A DNA stretch of 64,000 nucleotides from Pseudomonas rubra (GTDB lineage Bacteria; Pseudomonadota; Gammaproteobacteria; Pseudomonadales; Pseudomonadaceae): positions 144,572-208,571 of the forward strand of contig NZ_JAMDGZ010000015.1 in the NCBI RefSeq assembly GCF_028656935.1, given 5' to 3'. Shown here piece after piece: positions 10,288 through 21,122 of this stretch. The first letter of the stretch is position 1. Each line of letters starts with the position of its first letter. A program made the translations under genes and the position numbers. The notes under the pieces are model-generated. The model worked only from the letters and a program-made list of their open reading frames with translations. It had not been told where the DNA came from and searched no databases.

Positions 10288-11265
10288 TTAGTTTTGGCTA
10301 AGGTCAGTTATCCCACCATGCGTCTCGAGGCGTGTTTGCCTGCGATAAAAGGCGTGAATAGCCCATACCACCCCTACGAATAGCAACCCTGTCCCAAGCG
10401 CTTCCATAGGAGAGGGCCAGCGTTGGTTGATGAGCAGGCCCATCGTAGTTGCATAGATGGTTCCGCTGGCGATCAATTGCCCGCTGAGAGCCAGAGGTAG
10501 ACGTCGAGTTGCAATTGACCATGCCCAGGCACCCGCAAGGGTAGCCCCTAACCCCTGAATCAACCCACAGACTAATAGCGCCTGAGTACCTGCTAACCCG
10601 CTCGGATGGCTAGCGAAGTGGGACAGGTTCAAGTGCAGACCAACGGGTATGAACGCCAGCATCTCGACGCTGCACATGAAGATCAGCATGGCTGACCACA
10701 ACATGGGGGACATGCTTGGGCGCTGAGCCAAAGCACTTTCATTTAACAATCCAAAGCTCGTCCAAAATCCAATTGCCATTAACGATGCGAGCAGCCCCAG
10801 CAGTATCGAATGGGTCGGGAGCACCACCTTTGCGGCGCTAAAATCAAACACGCTCAAGTTGACCAAACTTATGCCCAATGCCGCCACCAGCAGCGGCCCT
10901 GCAATGGCGCGCCAGGGCACGCTGGAGCTTCGCATGTTGCCGGCAATCGCTAGAACAATCGGTACTGACCCCATCATTACCGGAGGGATCACCGGCCCAG
11001 CTGCCAAGACCGCAGTGGTGATCAGGAAGAAGTAGCCGATGTATCCCAAGAAGCCCAGCAGTGCGGCACAGGCCCAGTCGCTCAGTCGCAATTGCCGAAC
11101 TTCGCTGCGGTAAACAAACAGCACAAGCAGGCTACCTAAACCGGCAAAGGCATAGCTCACCACAGCCAGATCAAAAAGGCTGTAATCGCCGACCAACCCC
11201 GGAAAGATGTAGAGCAGCGACCATGAAAAAGTGGCGGCAATGGCCGCCAATAGGCCGAGGGTCAT
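10288..11265 (-). CDS. EamA/DMT-family transporter
   Basis: Inner-membrane protein of 325 residues with about ten hydrophobic segments in two similar halves, typical of the drug/metabolite transporter superfamily. The start chosen is ATG 11265, which overlaps the stop of the upstream TetR gene (ATGA), not the frame start at 11304. The pair suggests an exporter controlled by its own TetR repressor. Substrate unknown. Confidence 0.85.
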   Translation of the reverse strand: MTLGLLAAIAATFSWSLLYIFPGLVGDYSLFDLAVVSYAFAGLGSLLVLFVYRSEVRQLRLSDWACAALLGFLGYIGYFFLITTAVLAAGPVIPPVMMGSVPIVLAIAGNMRSSSVPWRAIAGPLLVAALGISLVNLSVFDFSAAKVVLPTHSILLGLLASLMAIGFWTSFGLLNESALAQRPSMSPMLWSAMLIFMCSVEMLAFIPVGLHLNLSHFASHPSGLAGTQALLVCGLIQGLGATLAGAWAWSIATRRLPLALSGQLIASGTIYATTMGLLINQRWPSPMEALGTGLLFVGVVWAIHAFYRRQTRLETHGGITDLSQN

Positions 11266-11852
11266 ACGCTCTGCTCCTGTTGGGTCTGCTTCCGGATCCA
11301 GCAATGAGCTACGTGTCGGGCAGTGTCGAATACCCGCACGTCCTGGCCCATGGCGCCGCTGACAAAACTGCCCTCCAGTAAGATAAACAGCCCCTCAGCA
11401 ACTACGTCAGGGTCACTTATACCGGCGCTCACGGCCAAGGTAGTGAGATTGTCGCGTATCCCTTGCTTGTGCCTGCTCACTGCCAAATGCACAGGGTGGC
11501 TAAACTGTGGGAATTCAGCCGCACTGTTGACGAACAGGCACCCGCGCTCGCTATCTTGCAAAAGAAAGCATTGATACAAATCGAAAAAAGCGAGCATGCC
11601 ACTGACCGGGTCAGGATGCCCTGCCAAAGTGCGCGCTACCTCTTCACGCCAGCGTCGGTCACGCTCCTCAAGGCAAGCCACTATCAGCGCATCCTTAGAG
11701 GGGAAATGGCTGTAGAGCGTCATCTTGGTAACACCCGCCATAGCGGCGATGGCCATCACACCAGTAACGTATATACCTTGTGACAGAAACAGCTTCAGCG
11801 CTGAGTCAATCAAGCGCTCACGGGTATTGTCCAATTTAAGGCACTCCGGCAT
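11262..11852 (-). CDS. TetR-family transcriptional regulator
   Basis: A 196-residue repressor-type protein. The N-terminal helix-turn-helix (RERLIDSALKLFLSQGIYVTGVMAIAAMAGVTKMTLYSHFPSKD) is standard TetR/AcrR. The remainder is the ligand-binding domain with RGCLFVNSAAEF. The start is set at ATG 11852, before MPECLKLD. The longer in-frame ORF to 11975 adds an unrelated hydrophobic stretch. It is translationally coupled to the EamA transporter gene downstream. Confidence 0.88.
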   Translation of the reverse strand: MPECLKLDNTRERLIDSALKLFLSQGIYVTGVMAIAAMAGVTKMTLYSHFPSKDALIVACLEERDRRWREEVARTLAGHPDPVSGMLAFFDLYQCFLLQDSERGCLFVNSAAEFPQFSHPVHLAVSRHKQGIRDNLTTLAVSAGISDPDVVAEGLFILLEGSFVSGAMGQDVRVFDTARHVAHCWIRKQTQQEQSV

Positions 11853-12021
11853 GGGGACGGAGATGACTATACTGACCGGTAAGATTAATGTGCATCCAAA
11901 TACGACCTGAATCATGGCCGTTACGACACAGACCGCAGCATGCCAGTGCAGCAGTAAATCGTAGGATTTGGCCAATCAGGAAGTTCGCTACGCTAGCTAA
12001 GCGCCCCCTGCACCTGCGTGG

Positions 12022-13168
12022 TTAAACGGACGCCCACTGATGCGGCAGTAGCTGGTCGATCTCACTCGCCCGCTGCGTCGGCAGCCGCGTCAGCACATCT
12101 TTGAGATAGGCATACGGATCATGCCCATTCATCCGTGCCGACTGGATCAAACTCATGATCGCCGCCGTCCGTTTACCGCTGCGAAGCGACCCGGCAAACA
12201 ACCAGTTCGACCGCCCAAGCGCCCATGGCCGGATCAAGTTCTCGATCTGGTTGTTGTCGATGGGCACAGCACCGTCTTCCAGGTAGCGCGTCAGCGCTAC
12301 CCAACGTTTGAGGCTGTAATCCAGAGCCTTGGCCGTGGCCGAACCCTCAGGCACGAGTTCACGCTGGGCCAACATCCACTCATGCAGCTTTTAAGCGATG
12401 GGCACGGCTGTTTCCTGGCGTAATCGCCAACGGTCTTCGTCGCTCATTTCCTTGGCGTGTCGCTCGACTTCGTACAGCCCGCCAATCGAGTGAAGCGCCT
12501 GCTCCGCCAATTGGCTTTGGCTACATGCAAGTCAAAGAACTTGCGGCGTGCATGGGCCATGCAGCCGATCTCGGTGATGCCCAGCTCAAAGCTGGCCTTG
12601 TAGCCGGCAAAGTCATCACAAACGAGCTTGCCGTTCCAGGTGCCCAAGAAGTTACGCGCATGTTCGCCAGCACGACTGGGGCTGAAGTCGTAGACAACGG
12701 CCTTTAAGGCCGAGAACGGCGCAGTGCTGTAGGCCCAGACATAAGCGCGGTGGGTTTTCTTCTCGCCGGGCGCCAGCATTTGTACCGGCGTTCATCGGCG
12801 TGGACGACGCGCTGGGCCAGCACTGCTTCTCGCAACGCATCGACCAGCGGCTGAAGCTGTACGCCGGTTTGCTGGCGTGGTTCTGCCTGTGCGAGAGCGG
12901 GATGAAGTGCTTTTAACTCCGCCTCGATGGCTTCGAGGTCGGTATTGAGCAGGTCATCAAGCAAGCTACCTTGAGCCGGGCTGATCTGCTCGCTGCGCTT
13001 GGCAAACTTGTGGCGTTTGAGAATGGCGATTTCGTGAGTGAGTTGCTCGATGATCGTCTCATCACGATGAATTTTTCTGTCCTGGGTGTCGATCTTGGAT
13101 ATCAACTGCGCAGCCAGTGCGCGCAGTTGTTCGGGAGTCATTTGGTCGAGATCGGGCAAGGAAGTCAT
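12022..13168 (-). pseudogene. tnpC: IS66 transposase TnpC, frameshifted
   Basis: The N-terminal piece MTSLPDLDQMTPEQLRALAA (from 13168) carries the leucine-rich region and HKFAKRSEQ. A middle piece has GKLVCDDFAGYKA...GCMAHARRKFFDLH, and the C-terminal piece has YLEDGAVPIDNNQIENLIRPWALGRSNWLFAGS. All are typical IS66 TnpC blocks but lie in three frames with stops between, near 12780 and 12400. Not functional. Confidence 0.88.
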
Positions 13169-13226
13169 GCCGTGGATTTTACCAAAGCAGCCCGAGTGCT
13201 AAAGCTGAAAGGCGCGTTTAAAGCAA

Positions 13227-13590
13227 TGTAATTGCGCCGCCCGCACCGACTCGTTGCCAGGGTAATCCAAGTACCAGCGCCTGAAGTTGTTCGGGGTCGA
13301 GTTCGACCTCCGTCCCACGATGGACGCCTGACGGTGATGTATTTATCACCCAGAGGCAGCGAGATGATCACCATCTCTTCTGATGCTCGCCTTGGTACCG
13401 CTTTTACCGGAACGAAAGCCGGCAGGGTTGCAGGTGATTGATCCCGGTAGGTCGGTAGCCACTTGCGGATCACGTTGGCATTGATGCCGTGATGGATGGC
13501 TACGCTGGAAATCGTCGCTCCGGGTTGGAGGCATTCCTGGATGACCTGGGCTTTGAATGGTTTGGGGTAAGAGCTTCGTTAGCGCATGGA
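13227..13590 (-). pseudogene. IS66 tnpA remnant joined to the tnpB tail
   Basis: The minus strand from 13590 reads a TnpA-like helix-turn-helix protein (PKPFKAQVIQECLQPGATIS, then NANVIRKWLPTYRDQ) after an early in-frame TAA at codon 3. Near 13310 it passes directly into the TnpB C-terminus (VELDPEQLQALVLGLPWQR) in another frame. The middle, about 90 residues of TnpB, has been lost. Confidence 0.75.
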
Positions 13591-13812
13591 AATCCTGGCG
13601 ATAAGGGCGATCGCGTCCGCTTAAAAATACGCGGACACGATCGTCCTTAATGCTGGGATTTTGAAGGTGTGTTCGCCGGGCGCTTACGTGAATGTATGGT
13701 GTTTGAACTTATTTCATGAAAGCGTTGCATACCAACTAAGCTGAGTAGGCCCCTTTCAGGGGAGAGTATTTTGCGGCGGAAGCAAATTCCGCGCCCAGCA
13801 GGGAGTTGGCGG

Positions 13813-16800
13813 ATGAGAAAACGCAGTACTTGGACATGGAGCTGGGGCGTTATTGCCACGCTTATCTTGGGTTTTGGTTTCAGTTTTCTCGGGAGTTGGC
13901 TCCTCGAGCGAACGAATGAGCAACGGGCTACAGACGCTGTCGCTGCGGCCACTGAAAACGCGGCGGTGTCAGTCCTGAGTCGTCTGAACCTCTACCAATA
14001 TGGCCTGCGTGGTATCAGAGGGGTGGTGTTGACTGCAGGTGAGCATGGCATCAGTCGGGAGGCGTTCGACCGATATAGCCTCACACGTGATTTTGCTACC
14101 GAGTTTCCCGGGGCTAGGGTGATGGGGTTTGTGAGACGTGTACCGGAGCAGGAAGAAAGTCAGTTCCTCAAGTTGGCGCGCGCCGATGGCAAAGCGGATT
14201 TTTCAGTTCGTCAGTTCTCACCACAGGCTGGTGAGCGCTACATCATTCAGTATGTTGCACCTGTCCAGGGGAATCAGGCCGCTATCGGCTTGGACATTGC
14301 GTCAGAACAATCCCGTTATGCCGCCGCCCTAAGTGCTGTGAAAAGCGGAGAAGCTCGTATCACCGCTCCCATTACGCTGGTGCAAGCCACTGGCAAACCG
14401 CAGCAGTCCTTCCTGGTGCTCATGCCGATCTTCCGTGGCGGAGCAACCCCGGAAACTGTCACGGAGCGTGAGACGCAGACGATAGGTTGGGCCTACACGG
14501 CAATCCTGACTGGAGATGTGCTGAAAGACCTGGGTATCGAAAACGAAACGGTGCACCTTCAACTGACTGATGTCACCACCCCCGGGAAAGCGGAGGTTTT
14601 CTACGAGAGTACCGATGACTTGAAAAGTCATGAGGTGCTAATGACCCACAAGCTTGAGCGTGAGGTCTATGGCCGAAAGTGGCAGATAGTGCTTAGCGCA
14701 CACCCCTCATTTATCGAGCGCCTGCATCAGGTCTCACCAAAGCTCATTCTTTTGTTGGGGGGCTTAGTAACCCTGCTGTTGGCGGCCTTGACTGGGGTCA
14801 CGAGCCTCAGCCGCCATCGACGGCGGCTGATTTTTGCTGAGCAAGCAAGGTTGGCCGCCATCGTCGATGGTTCGGCCGACGGCATTATCGGCAAGACTCT
14901 CGACGATATCGTGACCAACTGGAACAAAGGTGCGGAGCAACTTCTTGGCTATACCGCAGAAGAAGCCGTCGGCAAGCCCATGGCCGCACTTATCGTTCCC
15001 AAGGAGTTGGTCGCCGAAGAAGCCGACTACCTTGCCCGTATCAAGGAGGGAGAACGGATCTCTAACTTTGATACGCAACGTATTTGTAAGGACGGTCGAC
15101 AGGTTGAGGTTTCGGTCAATATATCGCCTATTTATGATGAGACCGGACACGTGGTCGGCGTCTCAAAGACACTGAGAGACATTTCCTCGCAAAAGCTGGC
15201 AGAAGCCAGGATTCTCGAACTCAACTCTAATCTGGAGCAGCAGGTCGCCCAACGAACGTCTGAGCTGCGACACCTCAATCTGCTGCTGGGTAGCGTTTTG
15301 CGCTCGGCTACCGAGGTCTCAATCATTGCGACTGATCTAGATGGCACTATTCGTGTGTTCAACAATGGCGCCGAGCATTTGCTGGGATATGACGCCGCAG
15401 AAGTGCTGGGAATCCGCAGCCCCATGCTGATTCATGTCCCCGAGGAAGTCGCAGCCCGTAGTATCGAATTGACCAGTGAATATGGTCTGGCGATCGAGGG
15501 TTTTCGGGTATTCGCTCATAAGCCTGAACTTGAGGGGGCGGAAACCCGTGAATGGACCTACGTCCATAAGGACGGCTCGCAGTTTCCGGTGACGTTATCG
15601 GTTACTGCTATGCGTGACGACGACGGAGCATTGAGTGGTTACTTGGGCATTGCGGTGGACGTTACTGAGCGTAAGGCGGTTGAGGAAAAACTTGCAATTA
15701 GTCTTGCTACAACTCAAGTACAACGCGCAGAGCTGTTGGCGGCACGTGATCAATTGCTGATGGCTGCGGAAGTTGCCGAGTTGGGAATCTGGTCCTGGAC
15801 ATTGGAAGATAACTCCTTGCAATGGAATGACAGGATGTTTGAACTCTATGATCTACCACTTTCGTTGCAAAATAATGGGTTGAATTATGAGCACTGGCGC
15901 TCCCGCGTTCACCCCGATGACTTGATGATTGCTGCGCAAGAACTCGATGCGGCGATCGAAGGGCGGGATGTATACGATTCAATTTTTCGTATTGTTCGTC
16001 TTGATGGACAGGTACGTTCTATTCACGCGGGAGCACAAGTCGAGCGTGACCACGCGGGTGTTGTATTGCGGTTGACCGGGATTAATCGAGACATCACGAC
16101 GCAGCGCGAGCTTGAGTCTCGGCTGCTTTATGCTAAAGAACAGGCCGATGCTGCGAGCGCGGCCAAGTCTGCGTTTTTAGCAAATATGAGTCATGAAATT
16201 CGTACACCAATGAATGCAGTTCTGGGGATGTTGCAGTTGGTGCAGAACACTGACTTGAGTGTTCGGCAGCTTGATTATGTGAGCAAGGCGCATAGTGCTG
16301 CTAAGTCGTTATTGGGCTTGCTTAACGATATTCTTGATTACTCCAAGATTGAGGCTGGCAAGTTACAACTGGACGTGCATCCTTTTGAACTTGAAGCACT
16401 TATGCAGGAGCTGGCCGTTGTATTGGCGGGTAACCAGGCACAGAAAGAGGTCGAGGTGATGTTCGATCTTGATTCGAACTTGCCAAATGACCTGATAGGC
16501 GACAGTTTGAGACTGCAGCAGGTGCTGATCAATCTGGCAGGCAATGCTCTGAAGTTCACCCTGCAAGGCCAGGTCGTAGTCAGCCTCAGTCTGCTGCAAT
16601 GCAGCCAAAATATAGTGAGCATACGTGTTGCCGTATCTGACACTGGAATTGGTATCAGTCCGGAACAGCTTCAGTGGATTTTTGATGGCTTCACTCAGGC
16701 CGAGGCCTCGACCACTCGGCGTTTTGGTGGCACCGGCTTGGGCCTGGTGATCTGCAAGCGCCTAGTAAGGATGATGGGAGGCGACCTGCAGGTAGAGAGT

Positions 16801-18354
16801 CAGGTGGGAACGGGCAGTCGTTTCTGGTTCGATATCGATCTGGAGATTTCTACGACCCCCTTGCCAAAGCTTGCTCACACGGCGATCGATGCCAGCACCC
16901 GAATTCTTATTGTCGACGATAACGCCATCGCCGGAGAGCTGCTATGGAGAGCTGTTCAAGCCTTGGGAGGGCAGGCAGATCACGTCAATAGTGGCGCTCA
17001 AGCCCTGGAGTGGGTACACAAGGCGCGGGCGCAGGGAGAGGCCTACGATCTGATTCTAATGGACTGGCGAATGGCTGATATGGACGGCATCAGTACTGCG
17101 CGGATGATTAAACAACAGAGTGATGGTGCGCCACCGAAAGTGATCATGATCACCGCTTATGGTCATGAAGTATTGGCTGATGCCTATCAAGCCGGAGATG
17201 CTCCTTTTGTCGGCTTCCTCATCAAGCCTGTGACCCCCAAGCAATTGGCAAGTGCAGTGCAACGTGCGCTCAACACCACTAACGACGCCCAGGCGTCTTG
17301 CGCCAAGTCGGTAATCAACAAGATCCGGCGCCTCGACGGCCTACGGTTTCTGGTAGTGGAAGACAACATGCTCAATAGGCAGGTCGCCGATGAGTTGCTG
17401 ACAGCAGAGGGAGCGCAGATCACGCTAGCGGAAGGTGGACTGGAGGGCGTAAGCAAGGTACTGGCTGGTGGTGATCCGTTTGATGTCGTACTGATGGATA
17501 TACAGATGCCGGACATTGATGGTTTTGAAGCAACCCGCCGAATTCGCGCAGACCGCCGTTTCGTCACACTGCCGATTGTAGCGATGACGGCGAATGCATC
17601 CAGCAGTGATCGGGAGGCCTGCCTAGCAGCAGGCATGAATGGACACATCGGTAAGCCTATAGACTTGGAGCAACTTGTTGCGACACTTCTACTTCAAGTG
17701 AAACCTACGAGCAGCGTGACAGTACCGACTGAAGCACAGTGTGCTGTAGAAGAGACTGTTGTCGAGCCGCGTGAATCAATCATGCGCCGTTTTGGCAGCA
17801 ATCTGGATTTGATTCACAGTGTTTTGCGCAACTTTGGCCCAGAAATCGAGAAGCAACTGACTGAGTTGCATGATCAGATCCAACATCAGGATTTTTTAGC
17901 GGTGACACGTACGCTTCACGCCATAAAAGGCAGTGCTGGCACCATGGGAGCCAGGGCGCTCTCATCGCTCGCGGGTCGTCTGGAGTCCATGCTTTTGCAT
18001 AACACCGACGCTTCGGTGCCAACCGCCCTTGCAAGCACTACCTGTGTCGACGAGTTGAGCGAGTTGCTGCATGCTAGTGTTGAGAAACTGAATACGGAGT
18101 TTGATTCGCCCGCGCACTTGAATGTTGATGCCCGTTCGGAGCCCATTGCAATCACACAGTGGCGAGAGTCCCTGGAGCAAATTCTGCTATTGCTTGAGGT
18201 GGGCAACCTTCAGGCGATAGAGCTGGCGGATGCACTGGCGCCAAAAACACCACCGCCGCTGCGCGATCGATTCGACGAATTAGTCATTCTGGTGCAGTCA
18301 CTTGATTTCGGCACCGCGATACCGATTGGCCGCGACCTCTTGAAAATCGCTTGA
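13813..18354 (+). CDS. BarA-like hybrid histidine kinase (CHASE-PAS3-HisKA-HATPase-REC-REC-Hpt)
   Basis: A very large inner-membrane sensor of 1513 residues. In order it has: a membrane helix near residue 15; a CHASE periplasmic domain (about 60-290); a second helix (about 309-328); three PAS domains (about 350-460, 500-620, 655-760); HisKA with [10 protein letters not shown] (His794); a HATPase with [13 protein letters not shown]; two receivers ([13 protein letters not shown] and [13 protein letters not shown]); and a C-terminal Hpt ([13 protein letters not shown]). ATG 13813 has GGGAG seven bases upstream. TTG 13771, also with GGGGAG, would add 14 residues. The receiver-diguanylate cyclase gene directly downstream is the likely output. 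Confidence 0.92.
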   Translation: MRKRSTWTWSWGVIATLILGFGFSFLGSWLLERTNEQRATDAVAAATENAAVSVLSRLNLYQYGLRGIRGVVLTAGEHGISREAFDRYSLTRDFATEFPGARVMGFVRRVPEQEESQFLKLARADGKADFSVRQFSPQAGERYIIQYVAPVQGNQAAIGLDIASEQSRYAAALSAVKSGEARITAPITLVQATGKPQQSFLVLMPIFRGGATPETVTERETQTIGWAYTAILTGDVLKDLGIENETVHLQLTDVTTPGKAEVFYESTDDLKSHEVLMTHKLEREVYGRKWQIVLSAHPSFIERLHQVSPKLILLLGGLVTLLLAALTGVTSLSRHRRRLIFAEQARLAAIVDGSADGIIGKTLDDIVTNWNKGAEQLLGYTAEEAVGKPMAALIVPKELVAEEADYLARIKEGERISNFDTQRICKDGRQVEVSVNISPIYDETGHVVGVSKTLRDISSQKLAEARILELNSNLEQQVAQRTSELRHLNLLLGSVLRSATEVSIIATDLDGTIRVFNNGAEHLLGYDAAEVLGIRSPMLIHVPEEVAARSIELTSEYGLAIEGFRVFAHKPELEGAETREWTYVHKDGSQFPVTLSVTAMRDDDGALSGYLGIAVDVTERKAVEEKLAISLATTQVQRAELLAARDQLLMAAEVAELGIWSWTLEDNSLQWNDRMFELYDLPLSLQNNGLNYEHWRSRVHPDDLMIAAQELDAAIEGRDVYDSIFRIVRLDGQVRSIHAGAQVERDHAGVVLRLTGINRDITTQRELESRLLYAKEQADAASAAKSAFLANMSHEIRTPMNAVLGMLQLVQNTDLSVRQLDYVSKAHSAAKSLLGLLNDILDYSKIEAGKLQLDVHPFELEALMQELAVVLAGNQAQKEVEVMFDLDSNLPNDLIGDSLRLQQVLINLAGNALKFTLQGQVVVSLSLLQCSQNIVSIRVAVSDTGIGISPEQLQWIFDGFTQAEASTTRRFGGTGLGLVICKRLVRMMGGDLQVESQVGTGSRFWFDIDLEISTTPLPKLAHTAIDASTRILIVDDNAIAGELLWRAVQALGGQADHVNSGAQALEWVHKARAQGEAYDLILMDWRMADMDGISTARMIKQQSDGAPPKVIMITAYGHEVLADAYQAGDAPFVGFLIKPVTPKQLASAVQRALNTTNDAQASCAKSVINKIRRLDGLRFLVVEDNMLNRQVADELLTAEGAQITLAEGGLEGVSKVLAGGDPFDVVLMDIQMPDIDGFEATRRIRADRRFVTLPIVAMTANASSSDREACLAAGMNGHIGKPIDLEQLVATLLLQVKPTSSVTVPTEAQCAVEETVVEPRESIMRRFGSNLDLIHSVLRNFGPEIEKQLTELHDQIQHQDFLAVTRTLHAIKGSAGTMGARALSSLAGRLESMLLHNTDASVPTALASTTCVDELSELLHASVEKLNTEFDSPAHLNVDARSEPIAITQWRESLEQILLLLEVGNLQAIELADALAPKTPPPLRDRFDELVILVQSLDFGTAIPIGRDLLKIA

Positions 18355-18365
18355 TGGAGCCATTT

Positions 18366-19292
18366 ATGGAAGCTTGGTTACCACTCACTCATGTTCGCCC
18401 TAAACTCTTAATTGTCGACGACCAGCCGGCCAATATTCGAGTATTACATGAGCTGTTTCGTGAATATTGTCATGTGTTCATGGCTACCAATGGCGAGCAA
18501 GCAATCAACCTGTGTCAGACCCAGCTACCTGACCTGATCCTACTGGACGTGGTCATGGAAGGCGTGGATGGTCACGAAGTCTGTCGACGGTTAAAGGCCG
18601 ATCCGTTGACCCGTGCTATCCCTATCATTTTCATTACAGCTCAGCAGCAAGACTCTGACGAAGTGTTAGGGCTTGAGCTGGGAGCTGTTGACTTCATTAG
18701 CAAGCCTATCAATGCGGTAATTGTCAGGGCGCGTGTACGAACACATTTGACCCTCAAGTTACAGAGCGACCTGCTGCGTACCCTGGCGATGATGGACGGT
18801 CTTACAGGCGTGGCTAATCGGCGTAAGTTCGATGAGCACCTGATATCTGACTGGAGACAATGTTTCCGAGAGCAGAAACCATTGTCGCTGATTATGGTCG
18901 ATGTCGATTTTTTCAAACGCTTCAATGACCGTTATGGGCATCAGGCAGGAGATGCCTGCTTGCGAGCGGTTGCTCAGGCACTAGCAGAAGCGGTGAGGCG
19001 TCCCTATGACCTTGTGGCGCGTTATGGTGGCGAGGAGTTTGCGTGCATTCTGCCCAATACAGATCTTCCTGGAGCCATCGAAATTGCAGAAAAGATGCAA
19101 GCACGTATTCGTGGGCTGGGTATTGAGCATGCTGCTTCCGATGTAGATCGCGTGGTGACTATCTCATTAGGTGTCGCAAGCATGACGCCGGCAGGTGATC
19201 TTGATTGGCAACAATTGATAACGATGGCAGATAAGCAACTATACGAGGCGAAGATAAAGGGAAGGGCCAGAGTTTGTTTTCTTGCTGCCTGA
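18366..19292 (+). CDS. Response regulator with diguanylate cyclase (REC-GGDEF)
   Basis: A 308-residue two-domain protein. The receiver (KLLIVDDQPANIRVL, phospho-acceptor in LILLDVVMEGVDG, Lys in ISKPI) is followed by a GGDEF domain with the active motif RYGGEEF. An intact inhibitory RxxD site (RPYD) lies five residues before it. It should make cyclic di-GMP when phosphorylated. ATG 18366 follows GGAG by six bases. An earlier ATG at 18354 overlaps the kinase stop. The gene is cotranscribed with the hybrid kinase. Confidence 0.92.
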   Translation: MEAWLPLTHVRPKLLIVDDQPANIRVLHELFREYCHVFMATNGEQAINLCQTQLPDLILLDVVMEGVDGHEVCRRLKADPLTRAIPIIFITAQQQDSDEVLGLELGAVDFISKPINAVIVRARVRTHLTLKLQSDLLRTLAMMDGLTGVANRRKFDEHLISDWRQCFREQKPLSLIMVDVDFFKRFNDRYGHQAGDACLRAVAQALAEAVRRPYDLVARYGGEEFACILPNTDLPGAIEIAEKMQARIRGLGIEHAASDVDRVVTISLGVASMTPAGDLDWQQLITMADKQLYEAKIKGRARVCFLAA

Positions 19293-19562
19293 TCCTTCAC
19301 TGAATAAGTTGCGAACATCCGCTGAAGCAGTTGGGGGTGGGGCAAGTGTTTGAAGGCATCTAAAACGGAAAGCCTCCCTGGCCTTGTGCGAGACGCAAGC
19401 TTCTTGGGTCTCCACAACAGCCCCGGAAGCTTCCCCTTTGCTACCATAACCGCTTGCTCGTGCCAGGACCTCAAGGCCATGGACGATCAGCGTTTCACAC
19501 TGGCGACCAGTATGTCAGAAACACCCAATTTGCCTAGGCATTAGAACTGGCGTAGATGTTGT

Positions 19563-20042
19563 TCAGAACATGGTGTTTACGTTGGCTGATTGTTGTGGAA
19601 CGGCTTGATTGACATCCCAGTGTTCAACAATCCTGCCATCCTTGACCCGAAAGATATCGACACCGGCTGTCCCAGGATCATTAGGAGTTCGGGTCGAGTG
19701 GACGTGTAAGTAGACTAAATCACCATCCGTAGCACTTCGAACAACCGTTGTATGCGCTTGGGGATTCCTGTTGAAAAAGTCAGTGAAGTAAGAGACGAAT
19801 GCTACCTTTCCATCCGGAACATGCGGGTTGTGCTGCTTGTAGTCATCGACTATGACCTTGGCAGCCTCATCGACTTGATGTCTGTTGAAAAAGGCGTCAT
19901 AAAACTTCAGTACAACTAGTCGATTCTGTTCCTCCGTTATTAGGTTTCTTAGCGTATCAGGATTGGCTAAAACACAGGTGCTTTTTGCCAAAAGTATAAT
20001 GGCGGCGACCACGAACAAATTGAACTTACTTAAGGCCATCAT
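19563..20042 (-). CDS. Secreted SnoaL/NTF2-like protein
   Basis: A 159-residue protein with a signal peptide (LFVVAAIILLAKSTCVLA, cleavage near residue 26). A SnoaL-like fold follows, with VVLKFYDAFFNRHQVDEAAKVIVDDYKQHNP and DIFRVKDGRIVEHWDV. Relatives are small-molecule cyclases or isomerases, or unassigned. An exported form is common in environmental bacteria. It may belong to one transcription unit with the upstream oxidoreductase. A GGAAAG ribosome site precedes ATG 20042. Confidence 0.82.
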   Translation of the reverse strand: MMALSKFNLFVVAAIILLAKSTCVLANPDTLRNLITEEQNRLVVLKFYDAFFNRHQVDEAAKVIVDDYKQHNPHVPDGKVAFVSYFTDFFNRNPQAHTTVVRSATDGDLVYLHVHSTRTPNDPGTAGVDIFRVKDGRIVEHWDVNQAVPQQSANVNTMF

Positions 20043-20127
20043 GTGTACTTTCCTGTGCTTAATGTTTTAGCGAAAATACTGAGTTGTTAGTGATCGGCAG
20101 CACCGCTTCGAGCTTCGGAGAGTACTA

Positions 20128-20286
20128 TCATTCCCTCCTCAGAGTTTTGACGTTTTGTTTGTGAATGGCGAGTTTACAATATTCATCCGGAGCTAGTTTG
20201 AGTATCTCCGCAGCCGCTTTCATGGCTTCATAGTCCTTCTGATGCAGTGCAATATGGATGTGAATTTTTTCTGTCTGACTATTCAT
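20128..20286 (-). CDS. Small ribbon-helix-helix-like protein
   Basis: A 52-codon frame starting MNSQTEKIHIHIALHQ and ending KQNVKTLRRE, between the oxidoreductase and the SnoaL gene. A short beta strand (IHIHIALHQ) followed by two amphipathic helices (KDYEAMKAAAEIL, PDEYCKLAIHKQ) is the layout of MetJ/Arc/CopG-type DNA-binding proteins. The ribosome site is weak (AGAGAA), so expression is uncertain. It could be an antitoxin-like orphan or a decayed regulator. Confidence 0.45.
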   Translation of the reverse strand: MNSQTEKIHIHIALHQKDYEAMKAAAEILKLAPDEYCKLAIHKQNVKTLRRE

Positions 20287-20360
20287 CGAGTTCTCTATTT
20301 TCACGTTAGGTGCGTTTCCGCTAATGGCGCGTCAAACCGAGAAATAGGCCCAGTTGGTGA

Positions 20361-21005
20361 TCAGGTCTTTAACAACTTGAAAGCATGCATCCATTCATTT
20401 CGAGAAAACCCGGGGATACACCACAGCATGCACAGCGGTTCAATAGCGCGAGCTGCCTCAGCAGCGCCCATGTCAGCTGTTTCCCAGCCAATTTGTGCCA
20501 GAAGCCCTCTCACTTCGACCTTAGCTTTCGGTTCGTTACCGGCAATGAACATGGTTGGTGGCCCGCCGTCGAACTTGGGGTCGATGAAGTGCAAGTAGCC
20601 TACTGAATTCAGCGCCTTGACGAAGTGAATATCTTGGAATTCTGCTTGAATCAACTCCAGCAAAGACTCATTGGGACCAGTGAAAAATGACATCACTCCA
20701 TTTACCGGTGGCGCATCAGCAACTGGATTGGTGGCGTCGATAACCGTCTTACCCAACATCCTCTGTGGTCCTGAAGCGCGCAAGACAGCCATAGCTGCCG
20801 AGCCTTTGACAACGAGAATTAGTAGCGCCGCAAACTCCGCGGTCTCCGCAAAGCTGCGTATTCCGATGCCCTCCTCGCGAGACCAGTCGGCCAGCTTGGT
20901 GGGATTGGAGGTTCCCACTACCACGTCATGCCCTTTGCTCTTGAAACCGACAGCCAGTGTCTGCGCTACGATGCCCGAACCAAGAACGCCTATCCGCATA
21001 TACAT
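20361..21005 (-). CDS. NADP-binding oxidoreductase (F420:NADP reductase-like)
   Basis: A 214-residue Rossmann-fold protein. The N-terminal IGVLGSGIVAQTLAVGFKSKGHDVVVGTSNP binds NADP, and KTVIDATNPV and FVKALNSVGYLHF match the NADPH-dependent F420 reductase-like family, which in Pseudomonas does not use F420. GGAGG stands eight bases before ATG 21005. The gene is divergent from a LysR regulator 117 bases away, which probably controls it. Substrate unknown. Confidence 0.85.
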   Translation of the reverse strand: MYMRIGVLGSGIVAQTLAVGFKSKGHDVVVGTSNPTKLADWSREEGIGIRSFAETAEFAALLILVVKGSAAMAVLRASGPQRMLGKTVIDATNPVADAPPVNGVMSFFTGPNESLLELIQAEFQDIHFVKALNSVGYLHFIDPKFDGGPPTMFIAGNEPKAKVEVRGLLAQIGWETADMGAAEAARAIEPLCMLWCIPGFSRNEWMHAFKLLKT

Positions 21006-21122
21006 ATTGAAGTCCTCCCAGCTAGTGTTGTTGAGTTGGTGAGAGGACTTTAGGGCTAGGCACAGATGGTTTGAAGTCACTAACGATCAATTAACTAACA
21101 ACTAGAAGTTAAAAATAACCAA

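Larger units (their letters stand above)
11997..13687. mobile_element. Internally deleted IS66-family element
   Basis: The ends resemble each other in inverted orientation: CTAAGCGCCCCCTG at the left, and CGGGCGCTTAC at the right, which reads GTAAGCGCCCG in reverse. Between them, on the minus strand, are remnants of tnpA, the tail of tnpB and a frameshifted tnpC. At about 1.7 kb it is shorter than the roughly 2.5 kb of full IS66 elements, because most of tnpB is missing. No eight-base target duplication is visible, so a rearrangement has happened since insertion. Confidence 0.8.

Noticed and set aside
11989..13695. An eight-base target duplication round the IS66-type element
   Set aside because: The flanks TACGCTAG and GTGAATGT do not match, so no duplication can be claimed.
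19022..19480. A 152-codon minus-strand frame overlapping the diguanylate cyclase 3' end
   Set aside because: It crosses two unrelated regions, has no ribosome site, and overlaps a certain gene. The non-overlapping part (19300-19480) reads protein-like but I could not name it.
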